64,000 bases of DNA from Pseudaquabacterium terrae (GTDB lineage: Bacteria; Pseudomonadota; Gammaproteobacteria; Burkholderiales; Burkholderiaceae_C), in contig NZ_JABRWJ010000009.1 of the NCBI RefSeq assembly GCF_013266755.1, forward strand, positions 62,001 through 126,000. The letters run 5' to 3'. Under the pieces are notes generated by a model. That model was not told the DNA's origin and did not search any database. It saw only the letters and a program-made list of their open reading frames with translations. Within the stretch, counting starts at the first letter, position 1. The number at the start of each line of letters is the position of its first letter. Shown here one piece after another: positions 30,542-38,749 of this stretch. Both the position numbers and the translations under genes were made by a program.

Positions 30542-31441
30542 TCAGTGTTCGCGGTCGACCACCATGTCGGCCAGGAGGCGCAGGTGTTCGCAGGCGGCGA
30601 GGCCGCTGCGGTCGAGGGCGGCGAGGGCTTGAACGTGCAGGCGGCGCGCCTCGGACCGGGCGGCATCGAGCCCGAGAACGGTGACGTAGGTCGGCTTGTC
30701 CTGGTCGAGGTCTTTGCCTGCCGTCTTGCCGAGCTTGTCGGAGGCCTGCGTGACGTCGAGGATGTCGTCGACGACCTGGAACGCGAGGCCGATCGCATCG
30801 CCGTACTCCGCCAGCGCGTTCCACGCGGCCTCGGTCGCGACGCCGGTGGCCGCGCCCATCAGCACGCTGCCCTGCAGCAGCGCGCCGGTCTTGCGGTGGT
30901 GCATGTCGCGCAGCTGTGCTTCGCCCAGCGGCTTGCCGATGCTGGCCAGGTCGATCGCCTGGCCGCCGGCCATGCCGGCATGGCCCGCGGCGCGCGCGAG
31001 CAGCGCACACAGGCGCGCCTGCAGCGCGGGCGGCAGGCTGCCGTCCTCGGGCGTCAGCACCTCGAAGGCCAGCGCCTGCATCGCATCGCCGGCGAGCATC
31101 GCGCCGGCTTCGCCGTAGCGCACGTGCACAGTAGGCTTACCCCGGCGCAGCACGTCGTTGTCCATGCACGGCATGTCGTCGTGCATCAGTGAATAAGCAT
31201 GAATCAGTTCGACCGCCACGCCGGCCCGCAACGCTGCCTCCGGTGCACCGTCGACCGCCTCCGCCGCCGCGCGCACCAAGAGCGGCCGCAGCCGCTTGCC
31301 GCCATCGAGCACGCCGTAGCGCATCGCTTCGCCCAGGCCCGCCGGCGCATCTGCAGGCACCCAGCGCTCGAGCGCCTGCTCGACATCGCGCAGCGCCTGG
31401 CGCATCCAGGCCTCGAAGGAGGCTCGGGCCGCGCTGTTCAT
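30542..31441 (-). CDS. ispA: Farnesyl diphosphate synthase (short-chain polyprenyl synthase)
   Basis: 299-residue trans-isoprenyl diphosphate synthase. First aspartate-rich motif DDMPCMDND, second motif DDILD, and GGKRLRPLL for diphosphate binding. Chain length is likely C15 by context and size, though geranylgeranyl specificity cannot be excluded. The ATG at 31441 overlaps the xseB stop; upstream frame extension is rejected. The product feeds ubiquinone, undecaprenyl and related pathways downstream of Dxs. Confidence 0.95.
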   Translation of the reverse strand: MNSAARASFEAWMRQALRDVEQALERWVPADAPAGLGEAMRYGVLDGGKRLRPLLVRAAAEAVDGAPEAALRAGVAVELIHAYSLMHDDMPCMDNDVLRRGKPTVHVRYGEAGAMLAGDAMQALAFEVLTPEDGSLPPALQARLCALLARAAGHAGMAGGQAIDLASIGKPLGEAQLRDMHHRKTGALLQGSVLMGAATGVATEAAWNALAEYGDAIGLAFQVVDDILDVTQASDKLGKTAGKDLDQDKPTYVTVLGLDAARSEARRLHVQALAALDRSGLAACEHLRLLADMVVDREH

Positions 31442-31674
31442 TCCGGCGCCCAGTCCTTCAGCTGTCCCTGCTCCAGCACCTGCACCTGCGCCTCGACGGC
31501 CTGCAGCCGCTCGCGGCACAAGCCCAGCAACTCGACGCCGCGGCGGTAGTTGTCGAGCAGGTGGTCCAGCGGCAGCTGGCCGCCTTCCATCGCCTGCACC
31601 AGGCGCTCCAGCTCGGCCAGCGCGTCTTCGTAGCGCGGGGCCTCGGCCTGGGGGGACGGCAGTGAATCGGTCAT
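31438..31674 (-). CDS. xseB: Exodeoxyribonuclease VII small subunit
   Basis: 78-residue helical protein with the XseB signature (YEDALAELERLVQAMEGGQL, LLDNYRRGVELL). It partners the large subunit XseA, which is not in the window. Coupled to ispA by a four-base overlap, as in many proteobacteria. Confidence 0.95.
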   Translation of the reverse strand: MTDSLPSPQAEAPRYEDALAELERLVQAMEGGQLPLDHLLDNYRRGVELLGLCRERLQAVEAQVQVLEQGQLKDWAPE

Positions 31675-31724
31675 CAGTCGGTGTTCGGGGCGAAGCGAGG
31701 GATTTTACGGGTTGGTATCCCCTG

Positions 31725-31800
31725 GAGCCCCTACGGCGCGCTGCGCGCGCCGGTCCCCCGAGGGGAGCGACTGCCTTGGGAACGGCCCGGCGGCAATCCC
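31725..31800. repeat. Intergenic GC-rich repeat of dispersed Burkholderiales type
   Basis: The stretch between xseB and the Rieske gene includes a self-complementary GGCGCGCTGCGCGCGCC segment and CCCCCGAGGGG, flanked by sequence resembling short dispersed intergenic repeats seen in this bacterial order. No gene is supported in 31675-31955. A second, better defined repeat is at 57809-57945. Copy number in the genome cannot be judged from one window. Confidence 0.35.
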
Positions 31801-31828
31801 ATACAGACCCCGCCTCGGACCCCCCGGC

Positions 31829-31834
31829 TACAAT
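31829..31834 (+). promoter_or_regulatory. Candidate -10 element for the Rieske oxygenase gene
   Basis: GGCTACAATCC contains a near-consensus -10 hexamer TACAAT 122 bases upstream of the chosen start. No convincing -35 at 17 bases is visible. Confidence 0.3.
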
Positions 31835-31955
31835 CCCCGGCTCGGTCGCTCGTGGGCGTCGCTCCCGGCGGCCGATTTCATCATCGTTGAACTAACCCAT
31901 CCCGCGGGGCCACCGGGTGGGGGGTATGACATCCTTTCTGGAGATCCTGGGGATC

Positions 31956-33083
31956 ATGTCGGACCTGAGCATCAGTCTCGAAGCTCTGGCGTCGCGCAGC
32001 CTTGCGCGACCCGTCACGCAGCTTTCCGTATCCACCTATTTCGCAGACGAGCTGTTTCGTCGCGAGATGGAGCTCATCTACCAGCACGGTCCACGCTACC
32101 TCGGGCACGAGCTGGCGGTGCCCGAGGTGGGGGACTACTACGCGCTGGCACACGAAGGCGAGGGCCGCGCGCTCGTTCGCACGCCGCAGGGCGTCGAGCT
32201 GATTTCCAACGTCTGCCGGCACCGCCAGGCGGTGATGCTGCGCGGGCGCGGCAATACGAAGTCGAACATCGTCTGCCCGCTGCACCGCTGGACCTACGAC
32301 CTGCAGGGCCAGCTGCTCGGCGCGCCGCACTTCGACCACGACCCCTGCCTGCACCTGAACAACTACCCGGTGCGGAACTGGAACGGCCTGGTGTTCGAGG
32401 ACAACGGCCGCGACGTCGCCGCGGAGCTGGCCGGGATCGGTCCGCGCGCGCAGCTCGATTTCGAGGGCTACGTGCTCGACAAGGTGCACCTGCACGAGTG
32501 CCACTACAACTGGAAGACCTTCATCGAGGTCTACCTCGAGGACTACCACGTCGGGCCGTTCCATCCGGGGCTCGGCCGCTTCGTCAGCTGCGACGACCTC
32601 GAATGGGAGTTCGGCCGCCACCACTCGGTGCAGACGGTGGGCGTGCACCAGGCGCTGCAAAAACCCGGCAGCGACACCTACCGGCGCTGGCACGACGCGG
32701 TGCTGGGCTTCAACGGCGGCCAGCCGCCGAAGCACGGCGCGATCTGGCTGACCTACTACCCGAACATCATGGTCGAGTGGTACCCGCACGTGCTGGTGGT
32801 GTCGACGCTCTACCCCAAGGGCCCGCAGAAGACGCTCAACGTCGTCGAGTTCTACTACCCCGAGGAAATCGTCGCCTTCGAGCGCGAGTTCGTCGAGGCG
32901 GGCCAAGCCGCCTACCTCGAGACCTGCATCGAGGACGACGAGATCGCCGAGCGCATGGACGCCGGCCGCAAGGCCTTGTTCGAGCGCGGCGACGACGAGG
33001 CCGGGCCGTACCAGTCGCCGATGGAAGACGGCATGCGCGCCTTTCACGAGTGGTACCGGCGCGAGATGGGGATGGGGCGCTAG
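31956..33083 (+). CDS. Rieske non-haem iron oxygenase, alpha subunit type
   Basis: 375-residue ring-hydroxylating-oxygenase-type protein. Rieske 2Fe-2S ligands Cys-x-His (NVCRHRQAVM) and Cys-x2-His (IVCPLHRW) lie near residues 86-107. The mononuclear iron motif is EDYHVGPFHPGL, and an acidic C-terminal ligand is expected. Substrate is unknown. No beta subunit, ferredoxin or reductase is adjacent, so it may be a single-component or house-keeping oxygenase using shared electron carriers. The start at 31956 is favoured by a GGGG tract shortly upstream; ATG 31926 is an alternative. It is divergent from xseB-ispA-dxs and convergent with the next gene, overlapping by four bases. Confidence 0.9.
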   Translation: MSDLSISLEALASRSLARPVTQLSVSTYFADELFRREMELIYQHGPRYLGHELAVPEVGDYYALAHEGEGRALVRTPQGVELISNVCRHRQAVMLRGRGNTKSNIVCPLHRWTYDLQGQLLGAPHFDHDPCLHLNNYPVRNWNGLVFEDNGRDVAAELAGIGPRAQLDFEGYVLDKVHLHECHYNWKTFIEVYLEDYHVGPFHPGLGRFVSCDDLEWEFGRHHSVQTVGVHQALQKPGSDTYRRWHDAVLGFNGGQPPKHGAIWLTYYPNIMVEWYPHVLVVSTLYPKGPQKTLNVVEFYYPEEIVAFEREFVEAGQAAYLETCIEDDEIAERMDAGRKALFERGDDEAGPYQSPMEDGMRAFHEWYRREMGMGR

Positions 33084-33331
33084 ACGCGGTGCTGGCCGGC
33101 CGACCAGCGCTGCTGCACGGTCTCGACCAGTCCGATCGCCCAGCACATCGGGCAGCCGCGCATCACCACCAGCGCCAGCAGCCCGGCGCCGAGCGAGAGC
33201 GCGCCGTGCGCGTGCTGCTGGCCGATGGCGAAGGCGAGCAGGCCGAAGGCCACGGCACCGCGCACGAGGTGGCCGCCGATCGTGCGCGTCGCGAACAGGC
33301 CGGCGGGGCTCTTGCCGAGGGCCTTGATCAT
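33080..33331 (-). CDS. Small membrane protein with CPxC motif, downstream of ECF sigma
   Basis: 83-residue protein with two hydrophobic segments (VRGAVAFGLLAFAIG and LSLGAGLLALVVM) and a Cys pair in RGCPMCWAIGLVETVQQRW. It overlaps the sigma-factor gene by four bases, so it is a candidate membrane anti-sigma or sensor, although no known anti-sigma domain is recognisable. The other small membrane protein of the operon has a similar CPAC motif. Confidence 0.7.
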   Translation of the reverse strand: MIKALGKSPAGLFATRTIGGHLVRGAVAFGLLAFAIGQQHAHGALSLGAGLLALVVMRGCPMCWAIGLVETVQQRWSAGQHRV

Positions 33332-33885
33332 CGGCGCACCTCCCGGGCATCCCGTGCGTCCCGTGCATCAGGACCCAGGAACTCGCGCACCAGCGCGCGG
33401 GCCCGCAGCAAGCGGCTCTTGGTCGCCTCGCGCGTGATGCCCAGGCAGGCGGCGGCTTCGCTGATCGTCAGCTGCTCCATGTCGCGCAGCAGGATCACGT
33501 CGCGGTACATCGCCGGCAGCGACTCGAGCGCGCGCACCAGGTCCAGGCGCAGCTCGTCCGTCGGCAGGCGGGCGAAATACTCGGCCTCGTGCCGCTCGGT
33601 CAACGCTTCCACGCCGCGCAGGAAGCCCAGCACCGGCAGCATGCACAGGCGGGTGACGACGCGGAAGATCCACGCCGCCAGCGCCAGCGGATCACGCACC
33701 TTGCCGACGCGCCGGTACAGCACCAGCAAGGCCTCCTGCACCACGTCTTCGATCGCCGAGGCGCGGTGGCACTGGCGGCGCGCGTAGCGCCGGATGTCGG
33801 GCTGAAGCTCGCGCAGCAGGCGGTCGAGCGCGACCGGGTCGCCGGCCTGGGCGGCGACGAACAGCGCGCGGTCGGGCCGGATCAC
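33328..33885 (-). CDS. ECF-family sigma factor
   Basis: 185-residue sigma factor: sigma2 region about residues 25-95 (YARRQCHRASAIEDVVQEAL, AAWIFRVVTRL) and sigma4 about 115-170 (LPAMYRDVILLRDMEQLTIS, GITREATKSRLLRARALV). The C-terminal tail repeats DARDARDAREVRR. It overlaps both neighbours by four bases, forming a three-gene operon. Targets cannot be deduced. The small Cys-containing membrane partners suggest a redox or metal signal. Confidence 0.92.
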   Translation of the reverse strand: MIRPDRALFVAAQAGDPVALDRLLRELQPDIRRYARRQCHRASAIEDVVQEALLVLYRRVGKVRDPLALAAWIFRVVTRLCMLPVLGFLRGVEALTERHEAEYFARLPTDELRLDLVRALESLPAMYRDVILLRDMEQLTISEAAACLGITREATKSRLLRARALVREFLGPDARDARDAREVRR

Positions 33886-34094
33886 CGGCGCTCCTCGATC
33901 GGCCGCCGGCCGGCCATCGCGCAGGCCGGGCAGAAGCCGAACAGCGCCGTCAGCCCGGCCACCACGCCGCTGGCAGCCAGCACCCAGCCGAGCGGCGTGA
34001 AGCCGATCTGCGTCAACGCGCAGCCAACGATCAGCGCGCCGCCCAGCAGGCGCGCCGCGCGTTCCTTGCCGCCCATGTTCTTGCGATACAGCAT
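33882..34094 (-). CDS. DUF2892-type small membrane protein with CPAC motif
   Basis: 70-residue protein resembling DUF2892 (the YgaP membrane domain): N-terminal MLYRKNMGGKERAARLLGGA, two hydrophobic segments and Cys pair FCPACAMAGRR. First gene of the sigma operon, with a four-base overlap into the sigma gene. DUF2892 domains occur with rhodanese or metal- and sulfur-handling proteins; here the role may be sensing or controlling the sigma factor. Confidence 0.75.
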   Translation of the reverse strand: MLYRKNMGGKERAARLLGGALIVGCALTQIGFTPLGWVLAASGVVAGLTALFGFCPACAMAGRRPIEERR

Positions 34095-34185
34095 CTCTTC
34101 ACCTCGATCTGCCCGTTTCGATGGGCATCACGGGCAAGGAGAGGCGAAACGCGCAAAAGGATTCAGGCCGGCCAGAAATTTCTCC

Positions 34186-35334
34186 TCAGGGCTGGTAGGC
34201 CCAGGCGCCCTTCTCGATCCTGACCATCACGCGGGCGCGCTGGTCGAGGCCGTTGTGGTCGTTGGGCGACATGTTGAAGATGCCATGCGCACCGGCGACT
34301 TCCTTCACCGTTTCCAGCGCATCGCGCAGCGCGGCGCGGAACGCGGGCGTGCCGGGCTGGCTCTTCTTGACCGCCGCCGTCACGGCCGCCTGCATCAGCA
34401 GCCCCGCGTCCCAGGCATGGGCGCCGAAGGTCGAGACGCTGCCCTTGCCGTGCTTGGCCTCGTAGGCGGCGATGTAGTCGAGCGCCGTCTTCTTCGCCGG
34501 GTGCGTCGCCGGCAGTTGCGCAGCGACCAGCACCGGCCCCGACGGCAGCAGCGTGCCCTCGCCATCGCTGCCGACGACGCGCAGGAAGTCGTTGTTCGCG
34601 ACGCCGTGTGTCTGGTAGATGGCGCCCTTGTAGCCGCGCTCCTTCAGCGTCTTCTGCGGCAGCGCGGCCGGCGTGCCCGAGGCGGCGATCAGCACCGCCT
34701 GCGGATTGGCGCCGACCAGCTTCAGCACCTGGCCGGTGACCGACGAATCGGTGCGGTTGTAGCGCTCGGTGGCGACCAGCGTGATGCCCTTCAGGCCCGC
34801 GGCCTTGCCGAACTCCTGCAGCCAGCCTTCGCCGTAGGCATCGGCGAAGCCGACGAAGCCGACCGACTTGATGCCGTGGTCGGCCATGTGCGTGGCGATC
34901 GCCAGCGCCATCATGATGTCGTTCTGCGGCGTCTTGAAGATCCAGCGCCGCTTCGCATCGACCGGCTCGACGATGCGTGCCGACGCCGCCATCGAGATCA
35001 TCGGCGTCTGGCTCTCGGAGACGACGTCGAGCATCGCCAGCGAGTTCGGCGTCGTCGTCGAGCCGATGATCAGGTCGACCTTGCTCTCGGTGATCAGCCG
35101 GCGCGCGTTGGTCACCGCGGCCGTCGTGTCCGACGCATCGTCGAGCACGATGTAGGTGATCTTGTGGCCGGCGATCGTGCGCGGCATCAGCTCGATGGTG
35201 TTCTTCTCCGGGATGCCGAGCGAAGCGGCCGGCCCGGTGGCCGACAGCGTGACGCCGACGGTGACGTCGGCCTGTGCCAGCAGCGCGGTGGCGCCGAGCG
35301 CGGCGGCGGTGAGCAGCGAGCGGAGGGTCTTCAT
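34186..35334 (-). CDS. LIV-type ABC transporter substrate-binding protein (second copy)
   Basis: 382-residue periplasmic type I binding protein; signal peptide residues 1-22 (LLTAAALGATALLAQA), mature DVTVGVTLSATGPAASLGIP. It resembles the binding protein at 41577-42713 over its whole length (VGFADAYGEGWLQEF, GYKGAIYQTHGVAN). It follows the TetR gene with a four-base overlap, so it belongs to the paaK operon. Such proteins in aromatic-degradation loci bind aromatic acids; the ligand here is not established. Confidence 0.9.
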   Translation of the reverse strand: MKTLRSLLTAAALGATALLAQADVTVGVTLSATGPAASLGIPEKNTIELMPRTIAGHKITYIVLDDASDTTAAVTNARRLITESKVDLIIGSTTTPNSLAMLDVVSESQTPMISMAASARIVEPVDAKRRWIFKTPQNDIMMALAIATHMADHGIKSVGFVGFADAYGEGWLQEFGKAAGLKGITLVATERYNRTDSSVTGQVLKLVGANPQAVLIAASGTPAALPQKTLKERGYKGAIYQTHGVANNDFLRVVGSDGEGTLLPSGPVLVAAQLPATHPAKKTALDYIAAYEAKHGKGSVSTFGAHAWDAGLLMQAAVTAAVKKSQPGTPAFRAALRDALETVKEVAGAHGIFNMSPNDHNGLDQRARVMVRIEKGAWAYQP

Positions 35335-35999
35335 GGCAGGGTCTCCTTCTTCGTCATCGTCGAACGTCGGGATTCGGCCCGTTGGCGCGCCGCAGCCTCG
35401 GGCGGCGGCTGCACCGCGGCGAGCCCGCCCAGGAACAGGTCGACCACCACCGGCGCCATCGCCGCGTGGCTGTGCGCTCCGTCGGGCTTCAGCCAGGTGA
35501 ACATCCAGTTGATCATGCCGAACAGCAGCATCGTCAGCGGCGTCGCCAGCGCCGCGTCGCCGAGCTCGGGCCGCAGCGCCCGCACCGCCTGCGCGAACGC
35601 GGCGACGACGCGCCGCTCGCCGCCGAGCACCCGCTCGCGCGCCTCGCCGTCGAGGAACTTGACGTCCTCGGTCAGCACGCGGTGCTCGTGCTGCGCGTCG
35701 GCGTACGCCATCACGAAGCGCGTGATCAGCGCCGCAAGCCGCTCGCGCGGCGGCAGCGCCGTGGCCGCGACATCGGCCACCAGCGCCTCGAGCCGCGCGA
35801 TGTGCGCTTCGGCGACGCGCAGCAGCAGCTCGTGCTTGTCGCGCACGTAGTGGTAGAGCGTCGGCTTCGAGATGCCGCACGCGGCCGCGACCTCGTTCAT
35901 CGAGGTCGCCGTGTAGCCCTGACGTGCAAAGAGCGCGGCCGCCTGCGCAAGGATCAACTCGCGCTGGTCGTCGTAGCCGGCACTGCGGACGCGGGCCAT
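35331..35999 (-). CDS. TetR-family regulator (PaaR-like)
   Basis: 222-residue TetR protein with an N-terminal helix-turn-helix (ILAQAAALFARQGYTATSMN, ACGISKPTLYHYVRDKHELL) and a C-terminal ligand domain. It lies between paaK and the second binding protein. TetR proteins called PaaR regulate phenylacetate genes in Burkholderia and related bacteria through sites of the ACCGACCGGTCGGT type, and such a palindrome lies upstream of paaK. The inducer would be an acyl-CoA product; this is inference. Confidence 0.88.
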   Translation of the reverse strand: MARVRSAGYDDQRELILAQAAALFARQGYTATSMNEVAAACGISKPTLYHYVRDKHELLLRVAEAHIARLEALVADVAATALPPRERLAALITRFVMAYADAQHEHRVLTEDVKFLDGEARERVLGGERRVVAAFAQAVRALRPELGDAALATPLTMLLFGMINWMFTWLKPDGAHSHAAMAPVVVDLFLGGLAAVQPPPEAAARQRAESRRSTMTKKETLP

Positions 36000-36007
36000 G
36001 CGGGGCT

Positions 36008-37318
36008 TCAGCGGGGCCGCCGGTCGATCACGCGCCGCGCCTTGCCGACCAGCGTGCGCTCGATCGAATCCGGCAGCCCGACATCGACTTGCGCACTGAC
36101 GCCGATCAGGTCCTTGATGCGCTGCTGCAGCACGGCGGCGATCGCCGCGCGGTCGGCTGTTTGGGCCTGGCTGGGCAGCAGCTCGCAGCGCACCGTCAGC
36201 TCGTCGAGCAGCGCCTCGCGGCTGACCACCAGCTGGTACTGGCCGGCGAGCGCGCCGTGCTGCAGCACCAGCTCCTCGATCTGCGTCGGGAACAGGTTGA
36301 CGCCGCGGATGATCAGCATGTCGTCGCTGCGGCCGACCAGCTTGGCCATGCGCCGCATGCTGCGCGACGTCGGCGGCAGAAGACGCGTCAGGTCGCGCGT
36401 GCGGTAGCGGATCAGCGGCAGCGCCTCCTTGGTCAGCGTGGTGAAAACGAGCTCGCCCTCCGATCCGTCCGGGAGTACCGCGCCGGTCTCCGGATCGATG
36501 ATCTCGGGCAGGAAGTGGTCCTCCCAGATCACCGGCCCGTCCTTGCTCTCGATGCACTCGTTGGCGACGCCCGGGCCCATCACCTCGGACAGGCCGTAGA
36601 TGTCGACCGCATCGATCGCCGCGCCGGCCTCGATCTCGGCGCGCATCGCCTCGGTCCACGGCTCGGCGCCGAACACGCCGATCTGCACCGACATCGCGCG
36701 CGGATCGAGCCCCTGGCGCCGGAACTCCTCGATGATCACCTGCATGTAGCTCGGCGTGACCATGATGACGTCGGGCTTCAGGTCCTGGATCAGCTGCACC
36801 TGCTTCTCGGTCTGCCCGCCCGACATCGGGATCACCGTGCAGCCCAACGCTTCAGCGCCGTAGTGCGCGCCCAGGCCACCGGTGAAGAGGCCGTAGCCGT
36901 AGGCCACGTGCACCAGGTCGCCGGCGCGCGCGCCCGAAGCGCGCAGCGAACGCGCCATCAGGCCGGCCCAGGTGTCGATGTCGTTCTTCGTGTAGCCGAC
37001 GACGGTGGGCTTGCCGGTGGTGCCCGAAGACGCATGCACGCGCGCCACCTGCTCGCGCGGCACGGCGAACAGGCCGAACGGATAGTTCGCGCGCAGGTCG
37101 GCCTTGTTCGTGAACGGAAACTTCGCCAGGTCGGCGAGCGAACGGCAATCCGCCGGCTGCACGCCGCCGGCGTCGAAGGCCTGCCGGTAGTGCGGCACGT
37201 GCTGGTAGGCACGCACAAGCGTCGCCTGCAGCCGCGCGAGCTGCAGCGCCTCGATCTCATCGCGGCTGGCGCGCTCGATCGGCTCCAGCTCCTCGGCTCG
37301 TGATCGCTTGACGGGCAT
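36008..37318 (-). CDS. paaK: Phenylacetate-CoA ligase
   Basis: 436-residue adenylate-forming enzyme of the PaaK subfamily, converting phenylacetate (or a similar arylacetate/benzoate) to its CoA thioester with ATP. ATP-binding loop ASSGTTGKPTVVGYT, middle motif DIYGLSEVMGPGVANE, and C-terminal RSDDMLIIRGVNLFPTQIEE. The start at 37318 has an excellent CAGGAG site seven bases upstream and removes an implausible basic N-terminal extension. paaABCDE are not in the window, so the true substrate could be another aromatic acid. Confidence 0.92.
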   Translation of the reverse strand: MPVKRSRAEELEPIERASRDEIEALQLARLQATLVRAYQHVPHYRQAFDAGGVQPADCRSLADLAKFPFTNKADLRANYPFGLFAVPREQVARVHASSGTTGKPTVVGYTKNDIDTWAGLMARSLRASGARAGDLVHVAYGYGLFTGGLGAHYGAEALGCTVIPMSGGQTEKQVQLIQDLKPDVIMVTPSYMQVIIEEFRRQGLDPRAMSVQIGVFGAEPWTEAMRAEIEAGAAIDAVDIYGLSEVMGPGVANECIESKDGPVIWEDHFLPEIIDPETGAVLPDGSEGELVFTTLTKEALPLIRYRTRDLTRLLPPTSRSMRRMAKLVGRSDDMLIIRGVNLFPTQIEELVLQHGALAGQYQLVVSREALLDELTVRCELLPSQAQTADRAAIAAVLQQRIKDLIGVSAQVDVGLPDSIERTLVGKARRVIDRRPR

Positions 37319-37385
37319 CGGCCTCTCCTGCACTGCGCGCATTCCGCGCCCTGCCCTGCGAAGGTTCAGGCGCGGTCGTTGCATT

Positions 37386-37401
37386 GACCGACCGGTCGGT
37401 C
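37386..37401. promoter_or_regulatory. TetR/PaaR-type operator
   Basis: A perfect 16-base palindrome, GACCGACCGGTCGGTC, lies 67 bases upstream of the paaK start. It is of the form bound by TetR/PaaR regulators of phenylacetate and fatty-acid genes. The TetR gene directly after paaK is the likely binder. Confidence 0.7.
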
Positions 37402-37514
37402 GTGCAACGGTCGGATGCTAGGGGCGGCAGTGGGGACGGCGCAAGCCCGCGCCGACTAGGGGCTTTCCCAGGCTCGGAGATGGCGGGGCGGGATGGGCCC
37501 GAGGGGCCGCCCGG

Positions 37515-38000
37515 CTAGCGGCCGGCGACCTTGCGCAGCAGCTCGATCAGCAGCGCGCGCTCGGCGCTGCTCAGCCGGCTCTGCAGCTCGCGCTCCATCG
37601 GCTGCGCGGCTTCGGCGGTCTGCTGCGCGAGCTCGAGACCGGCCGCGGTCAGCACGATGTTGTGCGAGCGGCGGTCGACCTGGCTGCGCTCGCGCAGCAG
37701 CAGCCCGCGCTCCTGCAGGCGGTCGAGCAGCAGCGTCAGGTTCGGCGGCGTCAGCGCCAGCGTCTGGCCGAGTCTTTTGGGCGTCAGCGCGCCGTTGGCC
37801 TGCAGCAGCATCAGGATCGAGAACTCGACCTTGCGCAGCCCGAAGCGCTCGCCGATGTGGCGCTCGAACATGTCGACCGTCGTCACCGAGGCTTGCGCGA
37901 CGTGGTAGCCGAGCACGTCGGCGAGCGTGCCGAGCGCGAGCCGGTCACCATCCACCACTGCTGGCAGCAGCTCGTCGAGGGTCGAGGTCGGGCGTGCCAT
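37515..38000 (-). CDS. MarR-family transcriptional regulator
   Basis: 161-residue winged-helix protein (LRKVEFSILMLLQANGALTP, LGQTLALTPPNLTLLLDRLQ, DRRSHNIVLTAAG with the wing Arg pair). It lies 14 bases after livF at the end of the ABC-transporter/CoA gene series. MarR proteins of aromatic-CoA pathways (BadR, HbaR-like) respond to aromatic acids or CoA esters, so this may repress the series starting at 43974. A GTG one codon upstream (38003) is an alternative start. Confidence 0.9.
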   Translation of the reverse strand: MARPTSTLDELLPAVVDGDRLALGTLADVLGYHVAQASVTTVDMFERHIGERFGLRKVEFSILMLLQANGALTPKRLGQTLALTPPNLTLLLDRLQERGLLLRERSQVDRRSHNIVLTAAGLELAQQTAEAAQPMERELQSRLSSAERALLIELLRKVAGR

Positions 38001-38014
38001 CACGATCCTTCGTT

Positions 38015-38749
38015 TCAGTCACGCCGGCGCGCGGCGCCGAGGTAGGTGTCGATGACCCGCGGATCGCCGGCCAGCTGCCGCGCCGGCCCGTGCAGCGCGA
38101 AGCTGCCGGTCTCCAGCACGTAGCCGTGGTCGGCGACATCGAGCGCGGCGCGTGCGTTCTGCTCGATCAGCAGGATGCTGACGCCCTCGCCGCGCAGCCG
38201 CTCGATGATGTGGAAGACCTCGCGCACGATCAGCGGCGCCAGGCCCAGGCTGGGCTCGTCGAGCATCAGCAGCTTCGGTTTCGACATCAGCGCGCGGCCG
38301 ACCGCCAGCATCTGGCGCTCGCCGCCCGACAAGGTGCCGGCCAGCTGCGCGCGGCGCTCCTTCAGGCGCGGGAACAGCGTGTAGACGCGCTCGAGCTCGT
38401 TGCGCCAGCCGGGCACGCGCTGCTTCATCGCGCGGTAGCCGCCGAGCACCAGGTTGTCCTCGACCGGCATGGTGCCGAAGAGCTCGCGCTTCTCCGGCAC
38501 CAGCGCCAGGCCGAACATCACGCGCTCCTCGAGCGACATGTCGGACAGGTCGTGGCCATCGAAGACGATGCGCCCGCGCGAGGGCAGCATCGCCATCAGC
38601 GCGTTCAGGGTCGTCGACTTGCCGGCGCCGTTGGGGCCGATGATCGTCACGACCTGGCCCTGCGGCACCTCGAAGTTCAGGCCGGTCAGGACCTCGGCGC
38701 GGCCGTAGCCGGCGTGAAGATCGCCAACACTCAAAAGGGGCGAGGCCAT
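38015..38749 (-). CDS. livF: ABC transporter ATP-binding protein, LivF type
   Basis: 244-residue nucleotide-binding subunit of a branched-chain amino acid (LIV)-type importer. Walker A GPNGAGKST, signature LSGGERQM, Walker B KLLMLDEPSLGL. The start overlaps the stop of the fused livMG gene. In this context the importer is likely for aromatic carboxylates. Confidence 0.93.
   Translation of the reverse strand: MASPLLSVGDLHAGYGRAEVLTGLNFEVPQGQVVTIIGPNGAGKSTTLNALMAMLPSRGRIVFDGHDLSDMSLEERVMFGLALVPEKRELFGTMPVEDNLVLGGYRAMKQRVPGWRNELERVYTLFPRLKERRAQLAGTLSGGERQMLAVGRALMSKPKLLMLDEPSLGLAPLIVREVFHIIERLRGEGVSILLIEQNARAALDVADHGYVLETGSFALHGPARQLAGDPRVIDTYLGAARRRD

Noticed and set aside
34100-34185. Partial dyads (GCCCGT / ACGGGC) upstream of the sigma operon as a riboswitch or terminator
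   Set aside because: Loop too large and no conserved element recognised.
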